Below are positions 35,777 to 45,002 of a stretch of 64,000 nt of DNA, piece by piece. Both the position numbers and the translations under genes were made by a program. Within the stretch, counting starts at the first letter, position 1. Every line of letters starts with the position of its first letter. The notes beneath the pieces are model-generated. The model ran no database searches, had not been told where the DNA came from, and was given only the letters and a program-made list of their open reading frames with translations. The DNA is from Hydrogenothermaceae bacterium (lineage in GTDB: Bacteria > Aquificota > Aquificia > Aquificales > Hydrogenothermaceae), in NCBI GenBank assembly GCA_015519975.1, contig WIAL01000006.1, forward strand, positions 46,007 through 110,006, in the 5' to 3' direction.

Positions 35777-35779
35777 TTT

Positions 35780-36547
35780 TCACCCAACAGGTAAAAATCC
35801 ATATTTTTTCAAAATCTCTTTTGCTTTTTTTGCCTGTATAAATTTATAAAATCTTAAGGCAGTTTCTAACTTTTCTTTATTTTTAGATGCATTTTTTAAA
35901 ACAGCATACCCCTGTAGTATAGGACTGTGGCATTTTTCAGATAAAAGATAATAATTTCCTATATTTTTTAGCTTATTACTTACTGCAAGTGAAAGTGCTA
36001 TAAAACCAATATCTGCAGCTCCTATTTGAACGAACTGGGCTGTCTGGACTATACTTTGTCCTTTTACAAGTTTGTGTTTTACTTTATCAAAAAGCCCATA
36101 ATACTGCAAACACTTTTTTGCTGCTTTTCCGTAAGGCGCAAGTTTCCAGTTTGCAACTGCTATTTTTTTTACTTTTTTATCTAAAACAACTTTTATCCCC
36201 TTTGAAATATCAATACCGCTATTTTTTCTTGTCCATATAACAATTCTTCCTTTAGCATAAGCTTTAGGCTCTGTTAGCGTTAAACCATTTTCGTGTAGTT
36301 TTTTTACATAAAACATATCTGCGGAAAAGAAAATATCATAAGGAGCACCATTTATTATTTGATTGTAACCTTTTCCTGACGAGCCAAAAATAACCTTTAT
36401 ATTATCCTTGGGATATTTTTCCTGATAAGTTTTTATAAGTTCTTTAAATGCAAAAGATAAACTTGAAGCTGCATAAATGGTTATATTTCCTGCGTATGCA
36501 ATTGTTGAAAAAATCAAAAAGATTATATATGACAAAACCTTTTTCAA
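35780..36547 (-). CDS. modA: molybdate/tungstate-binding periplasmic protein
   Basis: 255 residues. Signal peptide KVLSYIIFLIFSTIAYA, then NITIYAASSLSFAFKELIKT, where the Ser residues bind the oxyanion. FGSSGKGYNQIINGAPYDIF and the later QTAQFVQIGAADIGFIALS are ModA hallmarks. It delivers molybdate or tungstate to ModB/C for molybdopterin enzymes. First gene of modA-mop-modB-modC. The vapBC pair lies just upstream on the same strand (19 bases), so read-through is possible. Confidence 0.92.
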   Translation of the reverse strand: MKKVLSYIIFLIFSTIAYAGNITIYAASSLSFAFKELIKTYQEKYPKDNIKVIFGSSGKGYNQIINGAPYDIFFSADMFYVKKLHENGLTLTEPKAYAKGRIVIWTRKNSGIDISKGIKVVLDKKVKKIAVANWKLAPYGKAAKKCLQYYGLFDKVKHKLVKGQSIVQTAQFVQIGAADIGFIALSLAVSNKLKNIGNYYLLSEKCHSPILQGYAVLKNASKNKEKLETALRFYKFIQAKKAKEILKKYGFLPVG

Positions 36548-36566
36548 TATTTAACTCCTTATTTTT

Positions 36567-36971
36567 CTACTTTGTCCAGTCTTCTATTTTTAAATTTTCT
36601 ATCCTAGAAAACTCTTTTGTATTATTCGTAACCAATACAGCATTTAAAGATAGTGCATGAGCTGCTATTTGAAGGTTATAAGCTCCAATAATGTTTCCTT
36701 TTTTCTCTAAATAACTTCTTAATTTTCCATATTCTTCTGCTGCACTTAAATCAAAAGGTAAAACTTCAAAAAAATCTATAAATGTTTTTACAGCAGTTAT
36801 TAATTTTGGATTTCTTTTTTTATAAGCCCCATATAAAAGCTCCGATGCCACAATACTAGAAATAACAACTTTATTATCCTTACTAACAATTTTTAACTTT
36901 TCCTTCACGGATAAAGGCTTTTCTCTAATAATAAAACTACATATATTAGTATCAAGCATATAAACTATCAA
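36567..36971 (-). CDS. vapC: VapC-type PIN-domain toxin
   Basis: 134 residues. The PIN start YMLDTNICSF (Asp7) and later Glu in SAAEEYGKLRS and NLQIAAHALSLNAVLVTNN are visible. The third acidic position (usually VTxDxxF) reads VTNNTKEF, with Asn in place of Asp, so activity may be altered. VapC toxins cleave initiator tRNA or rRNA. It overlaps the vapB gene by 4 bases and lies 19 bases before modA. Toxin assignment is by family and pairing. Confidence 0.88.
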   Translation of the reverse strand: MIVYMLDTNICSFIIREKPLSVKEKLKIVSKDNKVVISSIVASELLYGAYKKRNPKLITAVKTFIDFFEVLPFDLSAAEEYGKLRSYLEKKGNIIGAYNLQIAAHALSLNAVLVTNNTKEFSRIENLKIEDWTK

Positions 36972-37213
36972 AATAATTCCCTTTCCTGAGGTTCTGGCTG
37001 ATTTCTATCTTTTAAAAAGTTTTTAGTTTCTGTATCTTTCAATTCTTCTAATATCTCAAACAAAACATCCCATTTTTCTTTTTCAGGAAATATGATTAGT
37101 TTATTATCCTGTTTTGTAATGTAAACTTCTTCTGTATCTATACGATAACCTTTTGGAAGTCTTACAGCCAGTGAATTTCCACTTTTAAAAATCTTCGTTT
37201 TCTTCATCTTCAA
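36968..37213 (-). CDS. vapB: VapB-type AbrB-fold antitoxin
   Basis: 81 residues. The swapped-hairpin AbrB/MazE-type DNA-binding part is KTKIFKSGNSLAVRLPKGYR, diagnostic of VapB. The C-terminal tail (KDRNQPEPQERELF) would block the VapC active site. It overlaps vapC by 4 bases. Start could be either of two close ATGs (MKMKKT); the first is listed. The pair is expected to repress its own promoter. Confidence 0.9.
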   Translation of the reverse strand: MKMKKTKIFKSGNSLAVRLPKGYRIDTEEVYITKQDNKLIIFPEKEKWDVLFEILEELKDTETKNFLKDRNQPEPQERELF

Positions 37214-37234
37214 TTACCTTTAAATTTTGTATCT

Positions 37235-37263
37235 ATTATAAAGTATATACATGCAATTTTGAA
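37235..37263 (-). promoter_or_regulatory. candidate promoter of vapBC
   Basis: On the minus strand TATAAT (37240-37235) is preceded by TTCAAA (37263-37258) with a 17-base spacer. It is 21 bases before vapB, a normal distance. The -35 match is weak. Confidence 0.4.
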
Positions 37264-37272
37264 TATCAATAT

Positions 37273-37301
37273 TTCATAAATTTTTCCAAAACCTGTATAA
37301 T
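37273..37301 (+). promoter_or_regulatory. candidate promoter of nuoG
   Basis: An extended -10, TG-TATAAT (TATAAT at 37296-37301), has TTCATA (37273-37278) 17 bases upstream. It lies 34 bases before the nuoG ATG. The perfect -10 with TG makes it a fair candidate. Confidence 0.5.
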
Positions 37302-37335
37302 TTTTTTACTTACAAAATCGGAGTTTTATTTAAGT

Positions 37336-39297
37336 ATGGAAAAAGTTAAAGTTATTATAGATGGTAATGAGATAGAAGTTGATAAAAACACCACCGTTTT
37401 AGAAGCTGCTAAAAAGTTAAATATCTTAATTCCTACATTTTGCTATAACGAAAAACTTCCCATATTTGGCGGATGCCGTATATGTCTTGTATGGGATAAA
37501 AAAGCAAAGAGAAGCATAATCGCCTGTGGAACCTATGTTTATGATGGAATGGAAATAGAAACTTTAAATGACGAAGTCTTTAATGACAGAAAATTTATAT
37601 TAGAAATGCTGTTTACAAGGCATCCACTTGACTGCCCCGTTTGCGATAAAGCTGGAGAGTGCGACCTTCAAAACTGGGGAACCTACTATGGGCCTCAGTA
37701 CAATGTACTGCCAATAACTCCTTTTGAAAAAATTAGACCAGAAGAAGACTGGAAGAGTGATTATTTAGAGTTTGTTTCAAATAGATGTGTATTATGCTTA
37801 AAGTGCGTAAGTGTTTGTCAAAATATAAACGGCTCGGATACTTTATTTCAAGAAGAAAGAGGTTTTGAAATATTAATTTCTCCAAATGAAAAACCAATGG
37901 ATACAGAAAGCTCCTGTGAAATGTGTGGACTTTGCGTTGATATATGTCCTGTAGGTGCAATTTTATTTAAACCATTTAAATTCAATGCCCGCCCGTGGCT
38001 TTTAAAAGAAAAAGTTTCTTACTGTGGATTTTGTAGTATGAACTGCCCTGTTGCAATAGATTATGATGATAAAAAGAAAAAAATATACAGAATACGCTCA
38101 ACAGCAGATCTACAGGTTTGCAGCGGTGCATATCTTGGATACGATGTTTACGGTAAAAACAGATTAAAAAATGCAGTTATAAAGGGAAAAAATAGCTCCT
38201 ATCAAGAAGCTTTTGAAAAAATAGCCCAGATTATAAATGAAAATCCACAAGGAACAGCCTTAATTGCAAGCAGTTTCAGTACAAATGAAACGTACGAGGA
38301 AATAAATAAACTACAGGAAAAAACAGACATAAGAGTATCTTCGGTACTAACCGCAGACTTATACCCAGCTATTAAAGGATATAAAGAAGAAACTGGGCAA
38401 GATTACGTCCTTCCAACATTTTTAGACATATATAAGAGCAAAAAAATAGTAATAATAGGAGATGATATATCTGCTACCACTCCTGTTTTATCATACTTTT
38501 TCAACAATCAGTATAAACAGGGGAACAAATTATCTGATAAAAAGAAAGTTGTTTATATTGGAAATAATTTGAAAAACAGCTCCAAATTCTTCCCTGAAAT
38601 AATAGAAAAAGATATTTTTGATTTAGATTTTTCAATTTTTGATGAAAAAACCTCAGTTTTTTATTCAACTTCAACATTGAAAGGAGAAAAAGCTTATAAT
38701 TTTGGAAAAATCCTTGGGAAAATTAAAAAAGAAAAAAATTCAAACGTATTTATAGTACCGCCTCAGGCGAACGCAATAGGACTTCTAAATAGACTAAACA
38801 TTACAGACTACATAGCTGATATTTTTAAGGACATAGAAAATGGAAAAATAAAAAATTTAATACTTTTTGGTGAGGAAATTTTTGAATACTTTAAGGAAGA
38901 TTACTTGAAAGATTTACTTGAAAAACTTGAAAATCTGATAGTTATTTCACCATTTGAAGATGGTGTATCCCTAAGCGGAAATATTGTCATAGGTTCAACG
39001 CTGTGGATGGAAGAAGAAGGAAGTTTTGAAGGATTTTTTGGCATTAGAAACATAAAGCCAGCAATAAAATCCACTTTTTACGAAAAAGACATAGTAAAGC
39101 AAATTACAAAAATGGCAAAATACACGCCAAAGGCAGTAAGAGAAGAAAAAAAGGAAATAAATATTTATGATGTTCAGAACTTTGATAAAAAAGATATTAA
39201 TATTTACGATTTTTCATACTTTACTTACAGATCAGACAATCTTATGAACTGGAAAATGAAAAAGGAAAATAAAATAACAGAAAGCATTGGAAAATAG
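37336..39297 (+). CDS. nuoG: NADH-quinone oxidoreductase subunit G (NuoG)
   Basis: 653 residues. The 2Fe-2S N1b ligands are in FCYNEKLPIFGGCRICLVW. The H-C-x2-C-x5-C type N5 site is in HPLDCPVCDKAGECDLQNWG. Two 4Fe-4S groups follow (CVLCLKCVSVC and CEMCGLCVDICPVGA), then CGFCSMNCPV. The C-terminal molybdopterin-like domain is degenerate and shorter than in E. coli (908 residues). It transfers electrons inside complex I. Other nuo genes are absent here, so it may serve a separately coded complex or a hydrogenase-like relative. Confidence 0.88.
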   Translation: MEKVKVIIDGNEIEVDKNTTVLEAAKKLNILIPTFCYNEKLPIFGGCRICLVWDKKAKRSIIACGTYVYDGMEIETLNDEVFNDRKFILEMLFTRHPLDCPVCDKAGECDLQNWGTYYGPQYNVLPITPFEKIRPEEDWKSDYLEFVSNRCVLCLKCVSVCQNINGSDTLFQEERGFEILISPNEKPMDTESSCEMCGLCVDICPVGAILFKPFKFNARPWLLKEKVSYCGFCSMNCPVAIDYDDKKKKIYRIRSTADLQVCSGAYLGYDVYGKNRLKNAVIKGKNSSYQEAFEKIAQIINENPQGTALIASSFSTNETYEEINKLQEKTDIRVSSVLTADLYPAIKGYKEETGQDYVLPTFLDIYKSKKIVIIGDDISATTPVLSYFFNNQYKQGNKLSDKKKVVYIGNNLKNSSKFFPEIIEKDIFDLDFSIFDEKTSVFYSTSTLKGEKAYNFGKILGKIKKEKNSNVFIVPPQANAIGLLNRLNITDYIADIFKDIENGKIKNLILFGEEIFEYFKEDYLKDLLEKLENLIVISPFEDGVSLSGNIVIGSTLWMEEEGSFEGFFGIRNIKPAIKSTFYEKDIVKQITKMAKYTPKAVREEKKEINIYDVQNFDKKDINIYDFSYFTYRSDNLMNWKMKKENKITESIGK

Positions 39298-39347
39298 AAA
39301 CTCCCGAGACTATATTTAAATTAATCAATTCAAATGGGGTAAGAATT

Positions 39348-39956
39348 ATGGCGTTAGAAACTAAAGAAAAAGTCAAGAAGAAAAGAAAAAGAGTACCAAA
39401 AGAACTGATATACGAAATGAGATATGGAAGCCCCATATATTACAGGAACTATGACAAAGTCATAAGCGGGGAGAAAACTCTGGAGGCAGTTATGGGAAGC
39501 AGTAAATTACAGGCTATATTAATATGGATAATAGTAAAATTTCTAGCTAAAAATTTAGATACTTCAAAATATGAAGTTCTTTTGAACGAAGCAGGTTTCC
39601 AGTGGGCACCAAGAACATGGAGAAATTTAGATATTGCTATCTTTGACAAGAAAAAGCTTTTAGAAGAAGGGCTAGATGATAAATATGCAAAAACTCCTCC
39701 AGAAGTTGTAATTGAAGTTGACACAAAAGCGGATTTAAGAAAATATGGAGACTTTATGAACTATGCGAGAGAAAAAACACAGGATTTATTAAATGCTGGC
39801 GTAAAAAAGGTTATATGGTATACAACTTTTGATAAGAAAGTAATGGTTGCAGAAAAAGGTAAAAGATGGTTTATAACAGACTGGGACGATACTATTGAGG
39901 TTTTAGATGATATAAAACTAAATCTGAACGAGCTATTAGAAAAAGAAAAACATTAA
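39348..39956 (+). CDS. Uma2-family (PD-D/ExK-fold) putative endonuclease, copy A
   Basis: 202 residues. The family core is PPEVVIEVDTKADLRKYGDF ... LLNAGVKKVIWY, with RNLDIAIFDKKK before it. Uma2 proteins are restriction-endonuclease-like nucleases of unknown role that are abundant in cyanobacteria. GGGG ribosome site and ATG at 39348. Copy B at 51575-52183 is the same length and almost identical, except for a divergent middle (~residues 52-80). It starts a cassette with MNT and HEPN genes (stop-to-start gap 2 bases). The nuclease call is by fold; biological target unknown. Confidence 0.75.
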   Translation: MALETKEKVKKKRKRVPKELIYEMRYGSPIYYRNYDKVISGEKTLEAVMGSSKLQAILIWIIVKFLAKNLDTSKYEVLLNEAGFQWAPRTWRNLDIAIFDKKKLLEEGLDDKYAKTPPEVVIEVDTKADLRKYGDFMNYAREKTQDLLNAGVKKVIWYTTFDKKVMVAEKGKRWFITDWDDTIEVLDDIKLNLNELLEKEKH

Positions 39957-39958
39957 AA

Positions 39959-40261
39959 ATGAATGTTAAACCAAAAGTAAGACTTTCAAATGAAGAAATA
40001 AAAGAAATTAAAAAAGTAATAAAAAGATATGATCCAGATGCAAAAATAATTCTGTTTGGAAGCAGAACAGACCTATCAAAAAAAGGCGGAGATATAGATT
40101 TACTGGTGATTTCTAATAAAATAGATTTCAGAAAAAAGAGAGATATTTTAGTGAATTTACAGTTATCTTTAGGAGATAGAAAAATTGACTTAATAATAAC
40201 TGATAATCCAGAGAGAACAGAATTTACAAAATTAGCATATAAATACGGAGTTGAACTTTGA
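39959..40261 (+). CDS. MntA-type nucleotidyltransferase, copy 2
   Basis: 100 residues with ILFGSRTDLSKKGGDIDLLV, the GS-x9-DxD nucleotidyltransferase core (Gly34-Ser35, Asp45, Asp47). It is the most diverged of the four copies in the window; its C-terminus DNPERTEFTKLAYKYGVEL differs from the ETGVRI type. It follows the Uma2 gene by 2 bases and overlaps the HEPN gene by 4 bases. Presumed antitoxin of that HEPN protein by AMPylation, as in MntA/HepT. Confidence 0.78.
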   Translation: MNVKPKVRLSNEEIKEIKKVIKRYDPDAKIILFGSRTDLSKKGGDIDLLVISNKIDFRKKRDILVNLQLSLGDRKIDLIITDNPERTEFTKLAYKYGVEL

Positions 40262-40710
40262 CACGAGAGGAAATAAAAAAAATTTTTTGTGAAAATTTAA
40301 ATTTATTGGAGAAAAACGTCAAATGGCTATTAAAATCTTATGAAAAAGCAAAAAATATTAATTTAGACAAAGAATTATCAGAAGAAGATTTAGAAGTTTT
40401 AGAAACTTTGTCCAACAGATTTGGCAGGACAGTAAACATTTTGATAAATAAAATTTTAAGAGGACTTGATATATTAGAATTGGAAGATATTAGCCGTAAA
40501 CTTGATATTGTTATCAGAGCAGAAAAAAGAGGCTTTGTTGATGATTACAAAATTCTTATTAAAATGAAAGATTTAAGAAATGAGCTTGTTCATGAATATA
40601 TTCAAGAAAATTTAATAGAAAAGTTTGCAGAGGTTTTAGAATACACGCCAAAATTACTTGATATTATTAATAAATTAAATTCCTATGTAAAAGAAATGAA
40701 ATACTGTTAA
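40258..40710 (+). CDS. HEPN-domain (HepT-type) protein, putative RNase toxin, copy 2
   Basis: 150 residues from a TTG start overlapping the MNT gene by 4 bases. The R-x4-H-x-Y motif is RNELVHEY (Arg107, His112, Tyr114). This is the canonical DUF86/HepT form and differs from the YPWE type of copies 1 and 3. Toxin activity is inferred from family. It is followed 25 bases later by another nucleotidyltransferase gene, so its regulation could involve either MNT protein. Confidence 0.75.
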   Translation: MTREEIKKIFCENLNLLEKNVKWLLKSYEKAKNINLDKELSEEDLEVLETLSNRFGRTVNILINKILRGLDILELEDISRKLDIVIRAEKRGFVDDYKILIKMKDLRNELVHEYIQENLIEKFAEVLEYTPKLLDIINKLNSYVKEMKYC

Positions 40711-40735
40711 ATAGTATTAATTTAGATGAGTGGAA

Positions 40736-41053
40736 ATGAACATAGAAACCAAAAATATCCGCTTAACACAAGATGAGATAAAAGCTATAAAAGATACAGC
40801 AAAAGAAATTTTTGGAAGTAATGTAAAAGTATGGCTATTTGGTTCACGGGTTAATCCAGAGTTAAAAGGCGGAGATATTGATATATACATTGAAATTCCT
40901 AAGATGGAAAACTGGTTAGATAAAAAAATTAATTTTTTGGTAAAACTTAAAGAAAAAATTGGAGACCAAAAGATAGATTTAGTATTAAAGCCTTATAACT
41001 GTCAGGAAGAGATTTGCATCGAAGCAAAAAGAACAGGAGTCAAGCTAATTTGA
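40736..41053 (+). CDS. MntA-type nucleotidyltransferase without its own HEPN partner, copy 3
   Basis: 105 residues from ATG 40736, the same MNIETKNIRL start as copy 4 at 52185; an in-frame GTG lies 6 bases upstream. It carries VWLFGSRVNPELKGGDIDIY. The first ~150 bases are almost identical to copy 4, then the two diverge. No HEPN gene follows; the next gene is the Wza-like exporter 81 bases downstream. It looks like the remnant of a Uma2-MNT-HEPN cassette into which the copy 2 pair was inserted and from which the HEPN gene was lost. Confidence 0.75.
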   Translation: MNIETKNIRLTQDEIKAIKDTAKEIFGSNVKVWLFGSRVNPELKGGDIDIYIEIPKMENWLDKKINFLVKLKEKIGDQKIDLVLKPYNCQEEICIEAKRTGVKLI

Positions 41054-41134
41054 ATATTGAACTAAAATACAAAATCTAATACCGAAATGAGTTTGATATA
41101 ATAATATCTAATCATTATTAAAATGGGGGCTTTT

Positions 41135-43558
41135 ATGTTAAGAGTTTTAGCTATTTTATTATTTTTATTTTCCTTTTCTTTTTCTCAAGAAATACCACAA
41201 GAACTTATCAATAAAATAGAAAAAAACCAACAAACTAATGAACTTAAAAATACTCAAATAACTAAACCATATGAACCATATTTTCCTTCTAAAAAGCAAG
41301 AAATTGAAACTAAAGAGGAAATTCCAGAAAAAACTGAAGTTGAAAAAACATTTGAAAAGGAAACTCTATCAAATATAGAAAAAATATACAATGAGAGAAT
41401 TGGAAAGGAAATAAAAGAAGAAAAATTAAAACAGTTTGGATACGATTTTTTCAAAAATTATAAAGTATATGAAATGGGTCCTGTTGGCGATAATTATGTA
41501 CTTGGACCAGGAGACATAGTTTTACTTTATTTATGGGGAGACCCTGTTGACATTTTAAACTTAGAAGGTTTTTACTCGTTAAAAATAGATAGAGAAGGAA
41601 AAATATATATTCCACATTTAGGTGTTTTTTATATTTGGGGATTAACTGTAAAAGAAGCAAAAGATCTATTAAGAAGAGAGTTTGCTAAAAAATTTAAAAA
41701 TTTTAGGATAGAGTTATCTCTTGGAAAGATAAGAAGTTATCCTGTATATGTTTCTGGATACGTTGAAAATCCTGGAGTAGTACTTGTAAATGCTACCCAA
41801 TCTGTTATTGATGCACTTTCACTATCAGGTGGAATAACAAAAAATGGAAGTTTAAGAAATATAATTTTAACAAGGAAAAATGGTAAAAAAATAAATATTG
41901 ACCTTTATGAACTTCTTTTAAAAGGAAAACCTATTAATATTTCTTTAAAAGAAGGTGATGCTATCTATGTTGAGCCTATTGGAAAAACAGCTGCCATTTA
42001 CGGAAGTGTAAAAAGACCGGCAATTTATGAACTAAAAGACTCTGAAAATATAAAAGAGCTTGTTAAATTTTCCGGAGGACTTCTTCCATCTGTATATGGA
42101 TATGGCTTTAAACTTTATAGATATGAAAATAATAATTTGTCCCTTTTAAATGGAAAGTTAGATGATAAATCATTTTGGAATATGAAGCTGAAAGATGGAG
42201 ATTTATTAAAGATTGAGAAAATTTACAACTTTAAAGAAAATGTAATTACTGTTAAAGGATACGTTAAATATCCGGGAGATTACTCTGTAAAAGATTATGA
42301 TAAGTTGTCAAAACTGATTTCAAAAGTAGGGCTTCTTCCAGATACAAATCAAAACTATGTTGAAATAGTAAGAATTAAAAATGACAACACTAAAGAAATT
42401 ATAAAATTTAATCTACAAAATGTGATAAAAGGAAAGAAAGATTTAAAACTTCAAAAGTTAGATACTGTTTATTTTTATCCAAAATGGGTATTTAAGCCAA
42501 TTGAAATATCAGGTGAAATAGAAAATCCTCAGGTTGTAGACTACTATCCAGATATTACATTACTTGACGTTCTGAGAAATGTAAAATATAAAGAAAAGCC
42601 AAGAAAGCTAAAAGTTGAAATTTATAAAAATCAAAAGTCTGAAAAAATTATATATCTATACGACCTACTTATAAAAAATGACCCAAAAGCAAATATACCT
42701 TTAGAGCCTGGAATAAAAATACTTGTGAAAAAAGTTAATGAAACAGAAAAAGATAAAACAGTAACTATTTTAGGAGAAGTAAATAAACCTGGTATTTATA
42801 AATACAAATCTGGAATGAAACTTTATGATTTAATAGTTTTAGCTGGAGGATATACAGAAGATGCATATCCAAAAGCATTAATATTTATAAGAGAAAGTGC
42901 TAAAAAACTTCAGCAAGAACAGCTTCAAGCATCAATTTTAGCAATGGAAGAAGAACTGGCAGCAGGCTCTGAAGCATTTCAAGCAGCCGGAGCTACAAAA
43001 GAAGAACAGGCACTTGCAAAAATAGCATTAGAAAAACAAAAAAGACTTCTCCAAATAATAAAACAAAAGGCACAAATAGGTCTTGGAAGAATAGCTTTAA
43101 ATATTCCAAGCTCATTAAAAGAGTTAAAAAATTCTCCAGACAATATAGAACTTCAAGATGGAGATTTTATATACGTTCCAGCAAAACCAAATTATATTCT
43201 TGTCCTTGGAGGAGTTTACAACCAGATTTCCCTACCTTACAGAAAAAACAAAACAGTTGAATGGTATTTAAAAGAAGTTGGTGGATTAAAAGAAAATGCA
43301 AAAGAGGATGATTTATACATAATAAAGGCAAACGGAAGGGTAATATCAAAAAGAAATTTTGATTCAGATATATTTGAGTGGCAGGAAAACAAACTTGTAT
43401 TTGGAAAAGATTTTTACTCTATGAGACTAGAACAGGGAGATACAATAGTAGTCCCTACAGAAGTTAAAGTGCCCATACTCTGGAGACCTTTAATAAAAGA
43501 TGTAACTCAGATTATATTCCAGGCATTATCAACTGCAGTTCTTGCTAAGAGGTTATAA
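41135..43558 (+). CDS. Wza-like polysaccharide export protein with multiple SLBB domains
   Basis: 807 residues from ATG 41135 (GGGGG 5 bases upstream; an ATG at 41123 has no ribosome site). Sec signal peptide LRVLAILLFLFSFSFSQ without a lipobox Cys. The poly-export domain is at ~115-200 (YVLGPGDIVLLYLWGDPVDI). About six SLBB/beta-grasp units follow (YVSGYVENPGVVLV, AIYGSVKRPAIYEL, ITVKGYVKYPGDYSV, TILGEVNKPGIYKY). A helical insertion lies near 590-650. It is likely the outer-membrane export channel. It overlaps the Wzi-like gene by one base. Confidence 0.88.
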   Translation: MLRVLAILLFLFSFSFSQEIPQELINKIEKNQQTNELKNTQITKPYEPYFPSKKQEIETKEEIPEKTEVEKTFEKETLSNIEKIYNERIGKEIKEEKLKQFGYDFFKNYKVYEMGPVGDNYVLGPGDIVLLYLWGDPVDILNLEGFYSLKIDREGKIYIPHLGVFYIWGLTVKEAKDLLRREFAKKFKNFRIELSLGKIRSYPVYVSGYVENPGVVLVNATQSVIDALSLSGGITKNGSLRNIILTRKNGKKINIDLYELLLKGKPINISLKEGDAIYVEPIGKTAAIYGSVKRPAIYELKDSENIKELVKFSGGLLPSVYGYGFKLYRYENNNLSLLNGKLDDKSFWNMKLKDGDLLKIEKIYNFKENVITVKGYVKYPGDYSVKDYDKLSKLISKVGLLPDTNQNYVEIVRIKNDNTKEIIKFNLQNVIKGKKDLKLQKLDTVYFYPKWVFKPIEISGEIENPQVVDYYPDITLLDVLRNVKYKEKPRKLKVEIYKNQKSEKIIYLYDLLIKNDPKANIPLEPGIKILVKKVNETEKDKTVTILGEVNKPGIYKYKSGMKLYDLIVLAGGYTEDAYPKALIFIRESAKKLQQEQLQASILAMEEELAAGSEAFQAAGATKEEQALAKIALEKQKRLLQIIKQKAQIGLGRIALNIPSSLKELKNSPDNIELQDGDFIYVPAKPNYILVLGGVYNQISLPYRKNKTVEWYLKEVGGLKENAKEDDLYIIKANGRVISKRNFDSDIFEWQENKLVFGKDFYSMRLEQGDTIVVPTEVKVPILWRPLIKDVTQIIFQALSTAVLAKRL

Positions 43559-44991
43559 TGAGAAAAATATTAACATTTAGCCTATTAATTACAGGATTTT
43601 CTTTTGCAAATCCATATTTAAATATAAATGTAGACGAAACTTTTATATACGAAAACATACAGGCATCTTCTAAAAGTAAAGAAGACATATTATCTATTAA
43701 ACCACTACCAAATATCTACTCACTACTTGCTGAAAAGAAAATAAAATCTTTAATGAACTCACTTGAAAAAGATGTAAGTTATTTAAAGCCTGTAAATACT
43801 GTGAAATTTAGCATTTACAATACAAATGCAGACTATTTACTTCTTGAAGGACAGTCAGGACTTTCACTTAGAAAAGGAGTTAATGCAATACTTCTTGAAG
43901 ATGGACAGCTGTCTTATAAAAGAAAATTTATCGCTTACTATCAATTAAGACAGATATTTAATAAAGATCTAAAACAAGGACTGGTTTTAAGAGCTTATGC
44001 AAAATTCATATTTGGAAAGTTTTCTTTAGAAGTAGGAAAAGACAACGTAAACTGGGGAAATGGAGAATACGGACTTTTATTATCTAATAATGCTTATCCG
44101 TTTCCATTAATAAAATTAAGCACAGAAAAGCCTTTAAATTTTGCAGGAAAGTGGAAATTTTCAATCTTAAACGGCTGGCTTCAAGAAGATAGAAAAGATG
44201 TTTCAAATCCACAGCTTCTTGGTTTAAGAGTAGTTTGGAAACCTTTTTCCTTTTTAGAAATAGGCGGAACAAGAACTACAATGTATGGCGGAGAAGGAAG
44301 ACCAGGTTACAAGTTAACAGAATACTGGGACGTAATCACATCTTCAAAAGATAATGTTCCTGGAAATAAATACGATAATGATTCTTATGCAGGATATGAC
44401 TTTGCTTTATATTTTCCTTTAAAATGGTTTGATACTTTTAAACTATATTACGAAGAAGCAGGCACAGATATAGAAGCCATCTGGCAGGAAGAAGATAAAG
44501 GTCAGTGGGCAAGAAGATTTCCATACATATTTGCATTATTATCAAGAGCTTACAAAGCAGGTGTATTTCTATCAAAAGGAAAAAATATTTTTAGATTTGA
44601 ATACGTTCAAGTGCCAGACAATTACTACATCCATCACTGGTATAACTATGAAGGTTATACATATAAAGGATACTCACTTGGTTATCCTTACGGCAAAAAC
44701 GTAGCATCTTATTTTGTTAAATATATCCATTGGTTTAATAACAAAAACTGGATAGAAATAAGAGGATCGTATTTTAGGCAGCCTTTTAAAAACTCCAATA
44801 TAAAAATAAATAATTATTTTGTATCTATTGAATATGGAAAAATTGTTAATAAATTACTACAGATAAATCCATTTATAAGATATGATTATAAAAAAGCTGT
44901 GGATAAAAATCTTCTTCCAACACAGTTTAATTTTGAAAATAAAAAAGAAAATTACTTAACTATAGGATTATCTTTATCTTTAAGATTTTAA
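43558..44991 (+). CDS. Wzi-family capsule assembly outer-membrane protein
   Basis: 477 residues. Signal peptide [15 protein letters not shown], then many alternating aromatic beta strands and a C-terminal [11 protein letters not shown], as expected for an outer-membrane barrel. Segments [20 protein letters not shown] and [16 protein letters not shown] match the capsule-assembly Wzi family. In E. coli Wzi is a lectin that tethers capsule to the cell surface. The gene overlaps the exporter gene by one base and precedes wzz by 11. Confidence 0.8.
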   Translation: MRKILTFSLLITGFSFANPYLNINVDETFIYENIQASSKSKEDILSIKPLPNIYSLLAEKKIKSLMNSLEKDVSYLKPVNTVKFSIYNTNADYLLLEGQSGLSLRKGVNAILLEDGQLSYKRKFIAYYQLRQIFNKDLKQGLVLRAYAKFIFGKFSLEVGKDNVNWGNGEYGLLLSNNAYPFPLIKLSTEKPLNFAGKWKFSILNGWLQEDRKDVSNPQLLGLRVVWKPFSFLEIGGTRTTMYGGEGRPGYKLTEYWDVITSSKDNVPGNKYDNDSYAGYDFALYFPLKWFDTFKLYYEEAGTDIEAIWQEEDKGQWARRFPYIFALLSRAYKAGVFLSKGKNIFRFEYVQVPDNYYIHHWYNYEGYTYKGYSLGYPYGKNVASYFVKYIHWFNNKNWIEIRGSYFRQPFKNSNIKINNYFVSIEYGKIVNKLLQINPFIRYDYKKAVDKNLLPTQFNFENKKENYLTIGLSLSLRF

Positions 44992-45002
44992 GAGGTGTAA
45001 AA

